In this document: piece after piece, positions 11,960-18,767 of the stretch
How positions within the stretch are numbered: the first letter of the stretch is position 1
How the letters are laid out: every line of letters begins with the position of its first letter
From: a virus
Virus record (IMG/VR): IMGVR_UViG_3300020119_000024
Span: 1 to 38,981 of that record
Reading direction: 5' to 3' (one strand)
DNA: 38,981 nt
Notes under the pieces: generated by a model
Told to the model about the DNA's origin: nothing
Database searches by the model: none
The model's input: only the letters and a program-made list of their open reading frames with translations
Translations under genes and position numbers: made by a program

Positions 11960-12802
11960 ATGGCGGGAGATTGGATCAAGATGCGAACTGCTCTTGCCCA
12001 TGATCCGGCTGTTATTGCTATCGCGCTTGACCTTGATAAAAACGAGTTTGAGGTGGTCGGAATGCTTCACCACATTTGGAGCTGGGCAGATTCTCAGTCA
12101 CAGGATGGTCACATAAAACGTGTGACAGAAAAGTGGCTAGACCGCTTCGTTCACTGTGACGGCTTCTCAAAATCGTTAGCGGCAGCAAAGTGGCTAATCA
12201 TAGGTTCGGATGGAATTGAGTTCCCAAACTTCGGAAAACACAACGGAGAATCTGCTAAGAAACGTGCGGAAGCCGCTGAAAGACAAAGGGTTTCAAGGGA
12301 GTTGAAGGCTATTGCTGATGCAGCACTCTTGTCACAGAAAACTTGTGACGAAAGCGTGACCAGAGAAGAGAAGAGAAGAGAAGAAGATAAAGAGCTTCCC
12401 CCTTTAGCCCCCCAAGGGGAGAAAAAGAAAACTAAGCGCTCGATACCTGAGCCGTTCATGGTTACTGCCGAGATGCGCTTATGGGCTGCCGAATCAGTTC
12501 CGGCTGTGAGCGTCAAAGCCGAAACGGAAAACTTCTGTGATTACTGGAGAGGAGCAGGAGGGACAAAGCTCGACTGGGTGGCTACATGGCGTACATGGAT
12601 GCGTAAGGCGCAAAAGGATTCGCAGGGAGGCGGCCGAGGCGGTTACAAGCCATTCAACAAGCAGGCCGCAGTCGAAGAAAACAACGAGCGAGTTGTGCAG
12701 GAAATCATTGCACGCGAGAAGTCGCTAAGCGGAACGAATCAGAACCTGTTCGACACAGGCGATACGGTAATCATCGAGGGGGAATTCATCCATGCGCACT
12801 GA
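11960..12802 (+). CDS. Replication initiator, O-like
   Basis: 280 residues. N-terminal ~110 residues (GDWIKMRTALAHDPAVIAIA, GMLHHIWSWADSQSQDGHI, AAAKWLII, FPNFGKHNGESAKKRAEAAE) form the winged-helix-type DNA-binding part typical of phage replication proteins. Then come a charged linker (REEKRREEDK) and a C-terminal domain with WRTWMRKAQ. As with lambda O, the candidate origin repeats lie inside this gene. GGAGG is 8 bases before the ATG. Overlaps the helicase-loader gene by 11 bases. Confidence 0.8.
   Translation: MAGDWIKMRTALAHDPAVIAIALDLDKNEFEVVGMLHHIWSWADSQSQDGHIKRVTEKWLDRFVHCDGFSKSLAAAKWLIIGSDGIEFPNFGKHNGESAKKRAEAAERQRVSRELKAIADAALLSQKTCDESVTREEKRREEDKELPPLAPQGEKKKTKRSIPEPFMVTAEMRLWAAESVPAVSVKAETENFCDYWRGAGGTKLDWVATWRTWMRKAQKDSQGGGRGGYKPFNKQAAVEENNERVVQEIIAREKSLSGTNQNLFDTGDTVIIEGEFIHAH
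12097..12394 (+). other. Candidate replication origin: iteron-like palindromes and polypurine tract
   Basis: Two 19-bp palindromes share one design: GTCACATAAAACGTGTGAC (12108-12126) and GTCACAGAAAACTTGTGAC (12331-12349), each with AAAAC at the centre. Extra half sites occur: GTCACA at 12097-12102, TGTGAC at 12155-12160, GTGAC at 12356-12360. A polypurine run with a single T follows at 12362-12394, then a CCCCTT/AAGGGG stem at about 12400-12420. Lambda-type origins combine palindromic iterons with a central AAAAC and a strand-asymmetric tract inside the O gene. Confidence 0.6.
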
Positions 12803-13571
12803 AGACAAGGCTGACTTTACGAAGTTGCTGGCCGCGACCATGGCGGTATACGAGCGTCAAATCACATCAGGCTTCGTGGATATCTTCTTCTCGGCGCTTG
12901 GTCAATATCCGCTGGAGGTCGTTAGGGAGGCGCTTAATCGGCACCTACAAGACCCTGAAGGAGGCCGGTTCGCTCCAAAGCCAGCCGACCTGATCCGCCA
13001 AGTTGTTACGGCCAAGGCATCAGATGGCCGTCCAGGTCGAGACGAAGCATGGGCTATTGCGCAGAAGTCGTTAGACGAAAGCGAAACCGTTGTGACTAGC
13101 GAAGAAATCCTGGAGGCGATGTCGATCGCCCGACCGTTGCTTGATGGCCTGAATGACAAAGTGGCGGCTCGAATGGCGTTTGTTGAAGCGTATGACCGGA
13201 TTGTCGGCGTCAAACGTGCGTCAGGTGAGAAGTTCGAATGGTTCGTATCATTAGGCGAAAACAAGGAGCGCCGAGCGCCAGCGATCAAAGCGGCGCAGGT
13301 GGCCGGCCTGTTGTCTGGCCCAAAGGCTGCCGCGCTGATCGAGATGCATTCGGAAACGCCAATCACTGCCGATGGTTTGGCGATTGCTGGATTGCTGGGT
13401 GGGCCGTCTGGCGCTGCAAAGCCTGAGGATCTTCGGAGCAAGTGGCAAGACTTGAGAAAGCAGATCAGCAGGAAAGGCGACGACAAAAAGAAATTGAATC
13501 TAGAAGAGATCGCTAAGGCCGAAGCGGAACTGGCGATTATGGCGAAAAACAAACTGGAGAATCCGGAGTGA
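12792..13571 (+). CDS. Helicase loader, P-like
   Basis: 259 residues. N-terminus DKADFTKLLAATMAVYERQI, then FFSALGQYPLEVVREALNRHLQDPEGGRFAPKPADLIRQV is the standard start of P-type loader/replication P proteins in Pseudomonas phages. A long charged C-terminal half follows. It should bring the host DnaB helicase to the initiator-origin complex. Overlap with the initiator gene (11 bases) supports a paired function. Confidence 0.75.
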   Translation: MRTEDKADFTKLLAATMAVYERQITSGFVDIFFSALGQYPLEVVREALNRHLQDPEGGRFAPKPADLIRQVVTAKASDGRPGRDEAWAIAQKSLDESETVVTSEEILEAMSIARPLLDGLNDKVAARMAFVEAYDRIVGVKRASGEKFEWFVSLGENKERRAPAIKAAQVAGLLSGPKAAALIEMHSETPITADGLAIAGLLGGPSGAAKPEDLRSKWQDLRKQISRKGDDKKKLNLEEIAKAEAELAIMAKNKLENPE

Positions 13572-13735
13572 ACCCACAAGACAAAGTTGTATCCGACCTA
13601 GTCGCCGAAGGTTTCCAGGTCGTAGAGAGGAACCGTTCGATTGTCCGCCTTACGAAAGGATCTGATGCGCGGCTGGTCAGACAGGACGGAACGGTTAAGC
13701 GGGCGCAGCATGTGATCAGGAAATCCAAGCCATGA
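13568..13735 (+). CDS. Small basic hypothetical protein
   Basis: 55 residues from GTG 13568, which overlaps the TGA of the loader gene; its own stop overlaps the next ATG. Alternating strands and basic residues (DLVAEGFQVVERNRSIVRLT, TVKRAQHVIRKSKP). Possibly a nucleic-acid-binding mini-protein; not recognised. Confidence 0.65.
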   Translation: MNPQDKVVSDLVAEGFQVVERNRSIVRLTKGSDARLVRQDGTVKRAQHVIRKSKP

Positions 13736-13992
13736 CACCTATTCTCGAAAATGAAGTTCGCATGTGCAAAGACTGGCGACAAATGGCGATAACCACCGAG
13801 GAGCATGCTCGATATCTGAAAATCGCTAGATATTTGGAAGGATGCCATGCCACCTCAACATGGATGGTTTCGCGCCATCTTGGTGATTCATGCAAAAACG
13901 TTCGCAAGGATCTTCGGCGAATGGAAGTTCTCGGTTATGTGATTGCCGATAGCAAAGGCTCAAACAACATCTACTGGAGCTTGATGCCATGA
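13732..13992 (+). CDS. Winged-helix-like small protein
   Basis: 86 residues. The second half reads as a winged helix: STWMVSRHLGDSCKNVRKDL then RRMEVLGYVIADSKGSNNIY. The gene at 15617 encodes a protein of similar design, so the two may be diverged relatives. Coupled on both sides by four-base overlaps. A DNA-binding role is inferred from the fold pattern only. Confidence 0.65.
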   Translation: MTPILENEVRMCKDWRQMAITTEEHARYLKIARYLEGCHATSTWMVSRHLGDSCKNVRKDLRRMEVLGYVIADSKGSNNIYWSLMP

Positions 13993-14201
13993 TCGCCATC
14001 AACCTACCAGGCCAAGTCGAATTGCCGATAGTCGTGGATCACAAGTCACAGATGAAGCGTGCTGCCGAAAAATGGGCATCGCAAGAGAATCAAGTGTCGC
14101 GTGAAATGCAAATCGCGCAATTGCTTAGCAACTACGACAAACGCCCGACCTCTGAAACCTGGAGCCGGATACAACAACTTGCAGCGGAGATACTGAAATG
14201 A
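13989..14201 (+). CDS. Hypothetical protein
   Basis: 70 residues. N-terminal strand (MIAINLPGQVELPIVVD), then helices (QMKRAAEKWASQENQVSREM, ETWSRIQQLAAEIL). Start and stop overlap the neighbours. No family recognised. Confidence 0.65.
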   Translation: MIAINLPGQVELPIVVDHKSQMKRAAEKWASQENQVSREMQIAQLLSNYDKRPTSETWSRIQQLAAEILK

Positions 14202-14359
14202 AAAAGATTTGGTGCTTCCTCGGCGTTCACGAATACAAGATTTCAGACAGTGGCCCTTATATAAAAACATATTCAGATAGTCCGAAGCGGATAGAAGGTA
14301 CTTGGTACCACCTACGCTGTGAGGTATGCGGGAAAATGAAATATGCCTTAATGGTTTAA
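14198..14359 (+). CDS. Small Cys-containing protein
   Basis: 53 residues, MKKIWCFLGVHEYKI near the start and WYHLRCEVCGKMKYALM near the end. The Cys and CxxC with a His (GVHEY) fit a small zinc ribbon of the kind that begins WCxxxGHxx in phage proteins. ATG overlaps the upstream TGA. Function unknown. Confidence 0.65.
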   Translation: MKKIWCFLGVHEYKISDSGPYIKTYSDSPKRIEGTWYHLRCEVCGKMKYALMV

Positions 14360-14372
14360 TTGGAGAAGACCT

Positions 14373-15038
14373 ATGACCAATGCAACCGAAGTAACGAAGC
14401 GCGAGATGTACAAGGCCCTCAAGATCGTCAATGAGTGCTTTGCATCGCTGCCTATTCAAAAGCTTGAAGAGGCACTTGAGGCTCACCTCGAAGAGCTGCG
14501 TAAGGAGCTTAAATCAGAAAAAACACTAGCCAATCGTAAATGCGAGCAGGTTTGCGATCTGACCGAAGAGCATGATGAACTGCGCAACAAGCTCCAGGCT
14601 TTCGAGTTCGCCAACAAGTCCTCCGGCGAGTTCCTGATCGAAGCGCAAGAGCTTCTGCGCAGTGAGCGCGAAGTCATGGCGCATCTACAAGCCAAGGTCA
14701 AATCGCAGCGCCAATCCATCGGCCAGCTGAAGAACGACCGGAACAACGCTCAGGCGCTCGCCGCAGTGAATTACCAGAAATACCAGAAGGCCCGCCAGGA
14801 GTTGTCAGAGCTGCGCAAGTCGTTAAGCGGTACATCGGCTCAAGAAGCTAAGGAAAACGCCAAGAAGGAGGCGGCTGAGGCGTACCAAGCAGGGTTTAAC
14901 GGAGTTGGCACGCCAAACCCACATGCAACCGGGACGCTTAACCATCTCCACTGGATGGAAGGCGCCCGGGCAAAGATGAATTTCCTCAACCAGAACGTGG
15001 GATTTGGAGGAACTCAGTTCGTGGAGTTTGAGGCATGA
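14373..15038 (+). CDS. Coiled-coil protein with Rmf-like C-terminus
   Basis: 221 residues. Residues ~25-155 are almost entirely coiled coil (LEEALEAHLEELRKELKSEK, KVKSQRQSIGQLKNDRNNAQ, QELSELRKSLSG). The C-terminal ~45 residues read AYQAGFNGVGTPNPHATGTL then HWMEGARAKMNF, similar to the Gly/Asn-Pro/Trp-x-x-Gly pattern of ribosome modulation factor-like domains. This hints at ribosome or RNA contact; the rest suggests oligomerisation. Moderate confidence on the coil, low on function. Confidence 0.65.
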   Translation: MTNATEVTKREMYKALKIVNECFASLPIQKLEEALEAHLEELRKELKSEKTLANRKCEQVCDLTEEHDELRNKLQAFEFANKSSGEFLIEAQELLRSEREVMAHLQAKVKSQRQSIGQLKNDRNNAQALAAVNYQKYQKARQELSELRKSLSGTSAQEAKENAKKEAAEAYQAGFNGVGTPNPHATGTLNHLHWMEGARAKMNFLNQNVGFGGTQFVEFEA

Positions 15039-15169
15039 AAAAGCGCACATGGACTGTTCATGTCGAGGGCTATCCGCCGTTTCAGATGGTTACTCTAGAC
15101 GGCGAAATTGACCGCGCACAGGCCCTGCACGAAGCTCGCGGGGTCTGGCCAAATTGTGAGGTGGAATGA
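15035..15169 (+). CDS. 44-residue hypothetical protein
   Basis: MKKRTWTVHVEGYPPFQMVT and so on: an N-terminal beta-like stretch, then a helix with a Trp near the end (ALHEARGVWPNCEVE). The ATG overlaps the previous TGA and the stop overlaps the next ATG. Small versions of this sequence style are frequent in Pseudomonas phages. Unknown function. Confidence 0.65.
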   Translation: MKKRTWTVHVEGYPPFQMVTLDGEIDRAQALHEARGVWPNCEVE

Positions 15170-15267
15170 TGAGAGAGCAATGGAGTTTTTGGCAGTCACT
15201 AGTTTTCCTGATCGTCATGGCATTTATCGCCGGGCCTATGCTTTACGCTATGTGGGTGAAGTCATGA
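15169..15267 (+). CDS. 32-residue membrane peptide
   Basis: One hydrophobic helix (WQSLVFLIVMAFIAGPMLYA) after a short polar start and before WVKS. Its ATG overlaps the upstream TGA by one base and its stop overlaps the next gene by four. The tight coupling on both sides is the main reason to accept such a short gene. Confidence 0.6.
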   Translation: MREQWSFWQSLVFLIVMAFIAGPMLYAMWVKS

Positions 15268-15620
15268 AAACCGACTACACGCTCACGCATGAATACGAAG
15301 AGGCACAAAGACTGATCCGGCTCTATCGGATGAACGCAGGTTTGCAGAACTCAGTTGGTCGTGAATCGCCTGAATATATGGTATGGCTCGGAAATGCCTT
15401 GCGCCCACATACAGAGCCGATTACGGCGGAACAGCTTGATGGCATGCGTTGCGTCAATCCATGGCGAACTACATCCGCCAAAGACTGGGAGCAAGCCTAC
15501 GAAGACGCCCGCAAATCCCACGCAGCCGGCGAGCCACTAATCCGCACCGTCTGCAAGATCGCGGCGCGCATCCTGTTTGTTCTGTTGCTGGTTGGGATTG
15601 CACTTGGAGTAATGATATGA
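15264..15620 (+). CDS. C-terminally membrane-anchored protein
   Basis: 118 residues. A soluble helical N-terminal domain (TLTHEYEEAQRLIRLYRMNA, DWEQAYEDARKSHAAGE) is followed by a single C-terminal membrane span (AARILFVLLLVGIALGVMI). Tail-anchored topology. Start at 15264 overlaps the TGA of the 32-residue gene; the longer frame upstream is a shadow. No known family. Confidence 0.65.
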   Translation: MKTDYTLTHEYEEAQRLIRLYRMNAGLQNSVGRESPEYMVWLGNALRPHTEPITAEQLDGMRCVNPWRTTSAKDWEQAYEDARKSHAAGEPLIRTVCKIAARILFVLLLVGIALGVMI

Positions 15621-15850
15621 CTCTCCGCGAAGAAATTACGACTTACATGAGCGGCGCTAATACCGGTAGGGATAGCTGGTTCTGCACTTGGTGGTTCAAA
15701 TTCCATATTGCTGATCATGGCGGAACCAAGGAAATCCGTAGAGAGCTTGAACGCATGGAGCGTGATGGACTTGTTCAGTCTGACCATCGTCAGCTCAATA
15801 ACACGCAATGGCGCCTGACAAAATACATTCCGGTTGAGGCGAAATCATGA
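15617..15850 (+). CDS. Winged-helix-like small protein
   Basis: 77 residues. TWWFKFHIADHGGTKEIRRE then LERMERDGLVQSDHRQLNNT and QWRLTKY fit a winged helix (recognition helix with EIRRELERM, then a beta wing). Same general layout as the product of 13732. ATG overlaps the upstream stop. Probably DNA-binding; target unknown. Confidence 0.65.
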   Translation: MTLREEITTYMSGANTGRDSWFCTWWFKFHIADHGGTKEIRRELERMERDGLVQSDHRQLNNTQWRLTKYIPVEAKS

Positions 15851-16098
15851 CCACAATCCACCAGCTAAAAACCAATCTCGAATCCGCCGAGGCGGCCTAC
15901 AAGTCAGCCGATATCGAGCATCCAACCGCCGTACATCTGGCCAAGGAGGCGCTGACCAGTGCGCGGTATGAATACTGGAATGCTTGCGCGGAGTTGGTGA
16001 CGCGGATTCCGGCCATAATCCAAGGCCAATGGAATTTCCTTGAGCCCGGGAATCCCCTTGAATCGATTTACACGGAAATCACTGGGGGATCTCTATGA
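15847..16098 (+). CDS. Hypothetical helical protein
   Basis: 83 residues. MTTIHQLKTNLESAEAAYKS followed by HLAKEALTSARYEYWNACAE: paired amphipathic helices, then a hydrophobic C-terminal part. Both ends overlap neighbours by four bases. Not recognised. Confidence 0.65.
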   Translation: MTTIHQLKTNLESAEAAYKSADIEHPTAVHLAKEALTSARYEYWNACAELVTRIPAIIQGQWNFLEPGNPLESIYTEITGGSL

Positions 16099-16298
16099 GC
16101 TGCGAATTTTGCACTGATCCGAACGGCGAACCTTGTTTCCCACAATACGGGCTTGGGCCACATACGCACTACTTCGATGAGAAAGGAATTCGCACGCACT
16201 TCGACGAGCAGAAAGAATGCCAGGGCTTTACGCCGTCGCAAGAAGAGCCAGGCATGGGCGTGTATTGGTGCCCTGAGTGCGGAGATGGCAAGCCATGA
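16095..16298 (+). CDS. Small zinc-binding protein
   Basis: 67 residues with CEFCTDPNGEPC at the start and WCPECGDGKP at the end, plus His residues between (GPHTHYFDEKG). This looks like a treble-clef or zinc-ribbon fold made from the two ends. Overlaps both neighbours. Function unknown. Confidence 0.7.
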   Translation: MSCEFCTDPNGEPCFPQYGLGPHTHYFDEKGIRTHFDEQKECQGFTPSQEEPGMGVYWCPECGDGKP

Positions 16299-16561
16299 GC
16301 GCCAGAATCGAATGGTCCCACGGCATGGCTTCGACAACTCCGCGCACGACTGGGCGGCTCCCCAAGGTCCCGACAATTTGGATCGGGGAAATTTGGTTAA
16401 CGCTACCAAGCGGCGAGAAGGATATCAGAGCCTGGCGCAGCAATCAGCCAATAACCACTGATCAGGCTCGGACGGTGCTAGGTCAATTGCTTTCGCAGCT
16501 AATTTCGGAACATGGATCTGACAATGCAGTTTCAAGCGGATTCTTCTGCAAATCGCGATAG
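16295..16561 (+). CDS. Hypothetical protein
   Basis: 88 residues from ATG 16295, overlapping the upstream TGA. Contains a beta-rich Trp segment (TIWIGEIWLTLPSGEKDIRA) and a C-terminal helix (TDQARTVLGQLLSQLISEHG). No family recognised. It is the last gene before a 21-base gap that holds the ribosome site of the next one. Confidence 0.6.
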   Translation: MSARIEWSHGMASTTPRTTGRLPKVPTIWIGEIWLTLPSGEKDIRAWRSNQPITTDQARTVLGQLLSQLISEHGSDNAVSSGFFCKSR

Positions 16562-16582
16562 CCTCAACACGAGGAAATCCAA

Positions 16583-16744
16583 ATGGAATACCGATATAGT
16601 GACGGCTTCCCTATGAAATATGGCGTCCGTAAATGCTATGGTTGCGGAGAGATGAAGCCAAGGGATAAGCGCCCGGCATCGATCCACTGGCGCTGCAAGG
16701 ATTGTCGGACCAAAACAACGACGAAGGTGAAGACTGATGAATGA
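16583..16744 (+). CDS. Zinc-ribbon mini-protein
   Basis: 53 residues. KCYGCGEMKPRDKRPASIHW followed by RCKDCRTK is a two-CxxC zinc ribbon with a basic tail (TKTTTKVKTDE). It has an ACGAGGAAA ribosome site and overlaps the next gene by 8 bases. Probably nucleic-acid binding. Confidence 0.7.
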   Translation: MEYRYSDGFPMKYGVRKCYGCGEMKPRDKRPASIHWRCKDCRTKTTTKVKTDE

Positions 16745-17108
16745 TCAAATGCGTGAAGAGTTTGAAGCCTCAGCTAAGGCTAGATGGCCTAATAATCGAG
16801 GCTTGCTTTTGAGGATTAATCATCCAGGCATAGCAGCGGATGGGCAATATGATAATCCAGTCGTCCATCACGCATGGTGGGCATGGCAGGCCTCGCGCGA
16901 ATCGCTACCTGCCACCTACACCGCCATAGACATGACCACCGCTGCGGCTGACGGGTTCAGGGATGGGGCGGCAAGTGTTGTGGTGGAGTTGAAGCGTCTA
17001 GTGCTTACGACCGATCTCGATATGATGGAGCACGAAGATGGCGACTACCTCGATTATGAGGCTGTTGTTGCGTCCATCATCGCGGCAGGCGGGAGCGTGA
17101 AGCCATGA
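16737..17108 (+). CDS. Hypothetical phage protein with HHAWWAWQA motif
   Basis: 123 residues. MREEFEASAKARWP at the start and NPVVHHAWWAWQASRESL in the middle form a very common phage accessory signature of unknown function. The second half is helical and acidic (LDMMEHEDGDYLDYEAVV). An alternative start at ATG 16749 is possible. Overlaps the next gene by four bases. Confidence 0.75.
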   Translation: MNDQMREEFEASAKARWPNNRGLLLRINHPGIAADGQYDNPVVHHAWWAWQASRESLPATYTAIDMTTAAADGFRDGAASVVVELKRLVLTTDLDMMEHEDGDYLDYEAVVASIIAAGGSVKP

Positions 17109-17413
17109 CCAATAGCCACGGACTTGATGTAGATTATTTCAGCCGCAAGATGGAGCGAATGCTTAACGGGGCTGACCGCTATACCCGTAGTGAGTGGGCG
17201 CGTGAGTGCGCTAGGATGGCGAAGGTGGCCGACGAGTCGGTTTTGCTTGAAGTCGAATTTGTCGGAGAGCTGCGTAATGCCGCTGACGAGCTGCGTCGCG
17301 CCGCCGAGTGCCACCACCTGAACCACTTCAAAGATGACCTTCATGACTACGGCGAGCCATGCAAGGTGCTGGAACGTGTTGACAAGGTTCCGAGCAAGGA
17401 ACCTAAAGCTTGA
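17105..17413 (+). CDS. Hypothetical helical protein
   Basis: 102 residues. Helix-rich, with TRSEWARECARMAKVADESV and ELRNAADELRRAAECHHLNH. A 7-bp inverted repeat AGGTTCC/GGAACCT near the 3' end (17386-17405), after a TTGACA (17379-17384), could matter for the downstream region but may be chance. Function unknown. Confidence 0.65.
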   Translation: MTNSHGLDVDYFSRKMERMLNGADRYTRSEWARECARMAKVADESVLLEVEFVGELRNAADELRRAAECHHLNHFKDDLHDYGEPCKVLERVDKVPSKEPKA

Positions 17414-17781
17414 GCGCAGATCTTCTAGGTGATCATCTGGCGGCCGAAGAGATCGCCCATGAGGCCGAATACCGGTTTGGCGCCATCGCATCAGGTGGCG
17501 CCGGTAAGGGGCTTCGTAATCGGCTCAAGGAAGCAGGGCTAAAGGACTGGCGCGCAGACTTCCATATCATCGGGCATATGCTGCTGATTGAGGTTGAGGG
17601 AGGGGCATGGACTGGCGGACGGCACACTACGGGGGTCGGCTTTAACGCTGACCTAGCCAAATATGACGCCGCTATGCGCCTCGGCTATTCGGTCTACAGG
17701 TGCTCGCCAGAGATGGTAAAGAAAGGCCGCGCCATCGAAACCATAAAGCGGCTTATTGCATTGAAGTCTGCCGATCAGTAA
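17410..17781 (+). CDS. PD-(D/E)XK-type endonuclease
   Basis: 123 residues, TTG start at 17410 overlapping the upstream stop (TTGA). The core WRADFHIIGHMLLIEVEGGAW with GGRHTTGVGF, then a DLAKYDAAMRLGYSVYRCS helix-strand, matches small phage nucleases with Asp in RADF and Glu in IEVEGG as metal ligands. Family members lie at the end of replication/nin regions and may cut branched or damaged DNA. Last gene of the rightward early operon, directly before the gene-free structured region. Confidence 0.75.
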   Translation: MSADLLGDHLAAEEIAHEAEYRFGAIASGGAGKGLRNRLKEAGLKDWRADFHIIGHMLLIEVEGGAWTGGRHTTGVGFNADLAKYDAAMRLGYSVYRCSPEMVKKGRAIETIKRLIALKSADQ

Positions 17782-18062
17782 TATCGCTCAGGCAGGCAGT
17801 GTCCATTGGTCCGCTGGGTGTCGTTGCCTTACCTGCAAGCGGACTCGGAGCCGCTATTAAAAATTCCGAGGCCTACAGCGCCGGCACGCAGCAAGCGAGT
17901 ACAAGTTGCGTGCAACCAGTCAACCAGCGCCAAGCCGATGTGGCAAACAGGCCGCCACCAGCCCAGCAGACGCCGGGAATCGTCTTCACCAGACTGCTGA
18001 TTTGAAGGGATGAGAAAGCGCGATTAAGTTCGTTGCCCAACACGCCCGATACTGAGTCAGTA

Positions 18063-18176
18063 GCCTGATGCAGATGCGTGAATAGGCGGCTCTCTGGCCA
18101 GCAGTCAGGAATAGCGAACCTGATGCCACGTTAAGCTAAAGTCATGCCGGATTCGCACCGGCTATCTGCATCAGGC
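18063..18176 (+). ncRNA. Closed RNA domain with tRNA/tmRNA-like acceptor and T-arm geometry
   Basis: A perfect 13-bp stem pairs 18063-18075 with 18164-18176. One base inside its 3' strand lies a 5-bp stem with a 7-base loop, GCCGG-ATTCGCA-CCGGC (18146-18162), the size of a tRNA T-arm next to an acceptor stem. Further inside are CGTG/CACG (18077-18080/18127-18130) and GCA(G)TCAGG/CCTGATGC (18101-18109/18119-18126). The interior is too long and lacks a clear anticodon arm for an ordinary tRNA. Confidence 0.5.
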
Positions 18177-18276
18177 GTTCGGTGTCGGGAACCGACGGCA
18201 GGGAACGTGTCGATAACTCAGTTCTGAATTAAACCGGAAAGCCTCTCGAAGAAGCTCAAATCTTCGGCGCAATACT

Positions 18277-18300
18277 AAGCCCTCCATGTGAGGGCTTTTT
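18277..18300 (+). terminator. Intrinsic terminator ending the structured region
   Basis: AAGCCCTC (18277-18284)/GAGGGCTT (18290-18297), loop CATGT, T-tract to 18300. It would stop leader transcripts unless antiterminated. From here to the holin ATG at 18387 I see only a CCCAT/ATGGG hairpin (18339-18353) and a weak TAAGAT -10-like box at 18322; no convincing late promoter. Confidence 0.85.
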
Positions 18301-18386
18301 CATGCTCGCCCCAAAATAGTTTAAGATTTGATCTACAGCCCATGGAATATGGGACGCTGCCACGAAACACAGCACGGATCTGACAA

Positions 18387-18767
18387 ATGGCCGAGCCGAC
18401 GAGTTTAGTTGTTCCGCTGGTAGTTACTGGCGTAGGGGGAGGGGTTGCCATCGCGGCCGGCATAGACAGCAATGCTGTGGTTATGGCGTTTGCTGGCGCT
18501 GCGATGTTTTCGTTTGTATCAAGAGGGACGATTATTCCGGTACGAGTAGGATTGATGCTCTCGGCATGGATCTTTGGCTATTACGCCGGTCTAGAAATCG
18601 TTCAGCGAGAAATGTTTGGGTTCAGATCGCCGCCAGTACCGTCTTTCATAGCTTCATTTTTCTGTGTAGCTGTCTTTAAGGCGCTGCTGGCCATCTTCAA
18701 CGAGGACGGCAAAGCCTGGATACGCAAGAGGCTGGGCCTTTCAACAGAGGGTGCAGAGGATGATTGA
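18387..18767 (+). CDS. Holin (Phage_holin_8-like)
   Basis: 126 residues, starting MAEPTSLVVPLVVTGVGGGV, a start typical of Pseudomonas phage holins. Three to four hydrophobic spans: ~8-25, 28-46, 52-70 and 85-104, and a charged C-terminal tail (AWIRKRLGLSTEGAEDD). It should oligomerise in the inner membrane and time the release of the endolysin encoded two genes downstream. Overlaps the next gene by 8 bases. Confidence 0.8.
   Translation: MAEPTSLVVPLVVTGVGGGVAIAAGIDSNAVVMAFAGAAMFSFVSRGTIIPVRVGLMLSAWIFGYYAGLEIVQREMFGFRSPPVPSFIASFFCVAVFKALLAIFNEDGKAWIRKRLGLSTEGAEDD

Larger units (their letters stand above)
17782..18300 (+). ncRNA. Candidate large structured non-coding RNA region
   Basis: About 520 bases without a credible gene on either strand but with a dense series of stems: GTCCGCT/AGCGGAC (17809-17815/17838-17844), GCACGCA/TGCGTGC (17884-17890/17907-17913), CAGCAG/CTGCTG enclosing AGACG/CGTCT (17964-17999), a 13-bp stem (18063-18075/18164-18176) with inner hairpins, GTCGG-GAA-CCGAC (18184-18196) and CGAAGA/TCTTCG (18247-18252/18261-18266). 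It ends in an intrinsic terminator. Position between early genes and lysis genes is where lambda has its late-promoter leader RNA. The stems are seen; a functional RNA is inferred. I found no clear promoter inside it. Confidence 0.55.

Noticed and set aside
12902-13579. 225-codon open frame on the minus strand
   Set aside because: Antisense shadow of the helicase-loader gene, with the composition expected from its complementary codons.
17700-18005. 101-codon plus-strand frame overlapping the nuclease gene end
   Set aside because: It starts inside the nuclease gene in another frame, has no ribosome site, and runs through several perfect inverted repeats; its sequence does not look like a protein.
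18063-18176. Ordinary tRNA gene
   Set aside because: An acceptor/T-arm-like end is visible, but the interior is too long, no anticodon arm is clear and the 3' end does not read CCA; kept only as a structured RNA domain.
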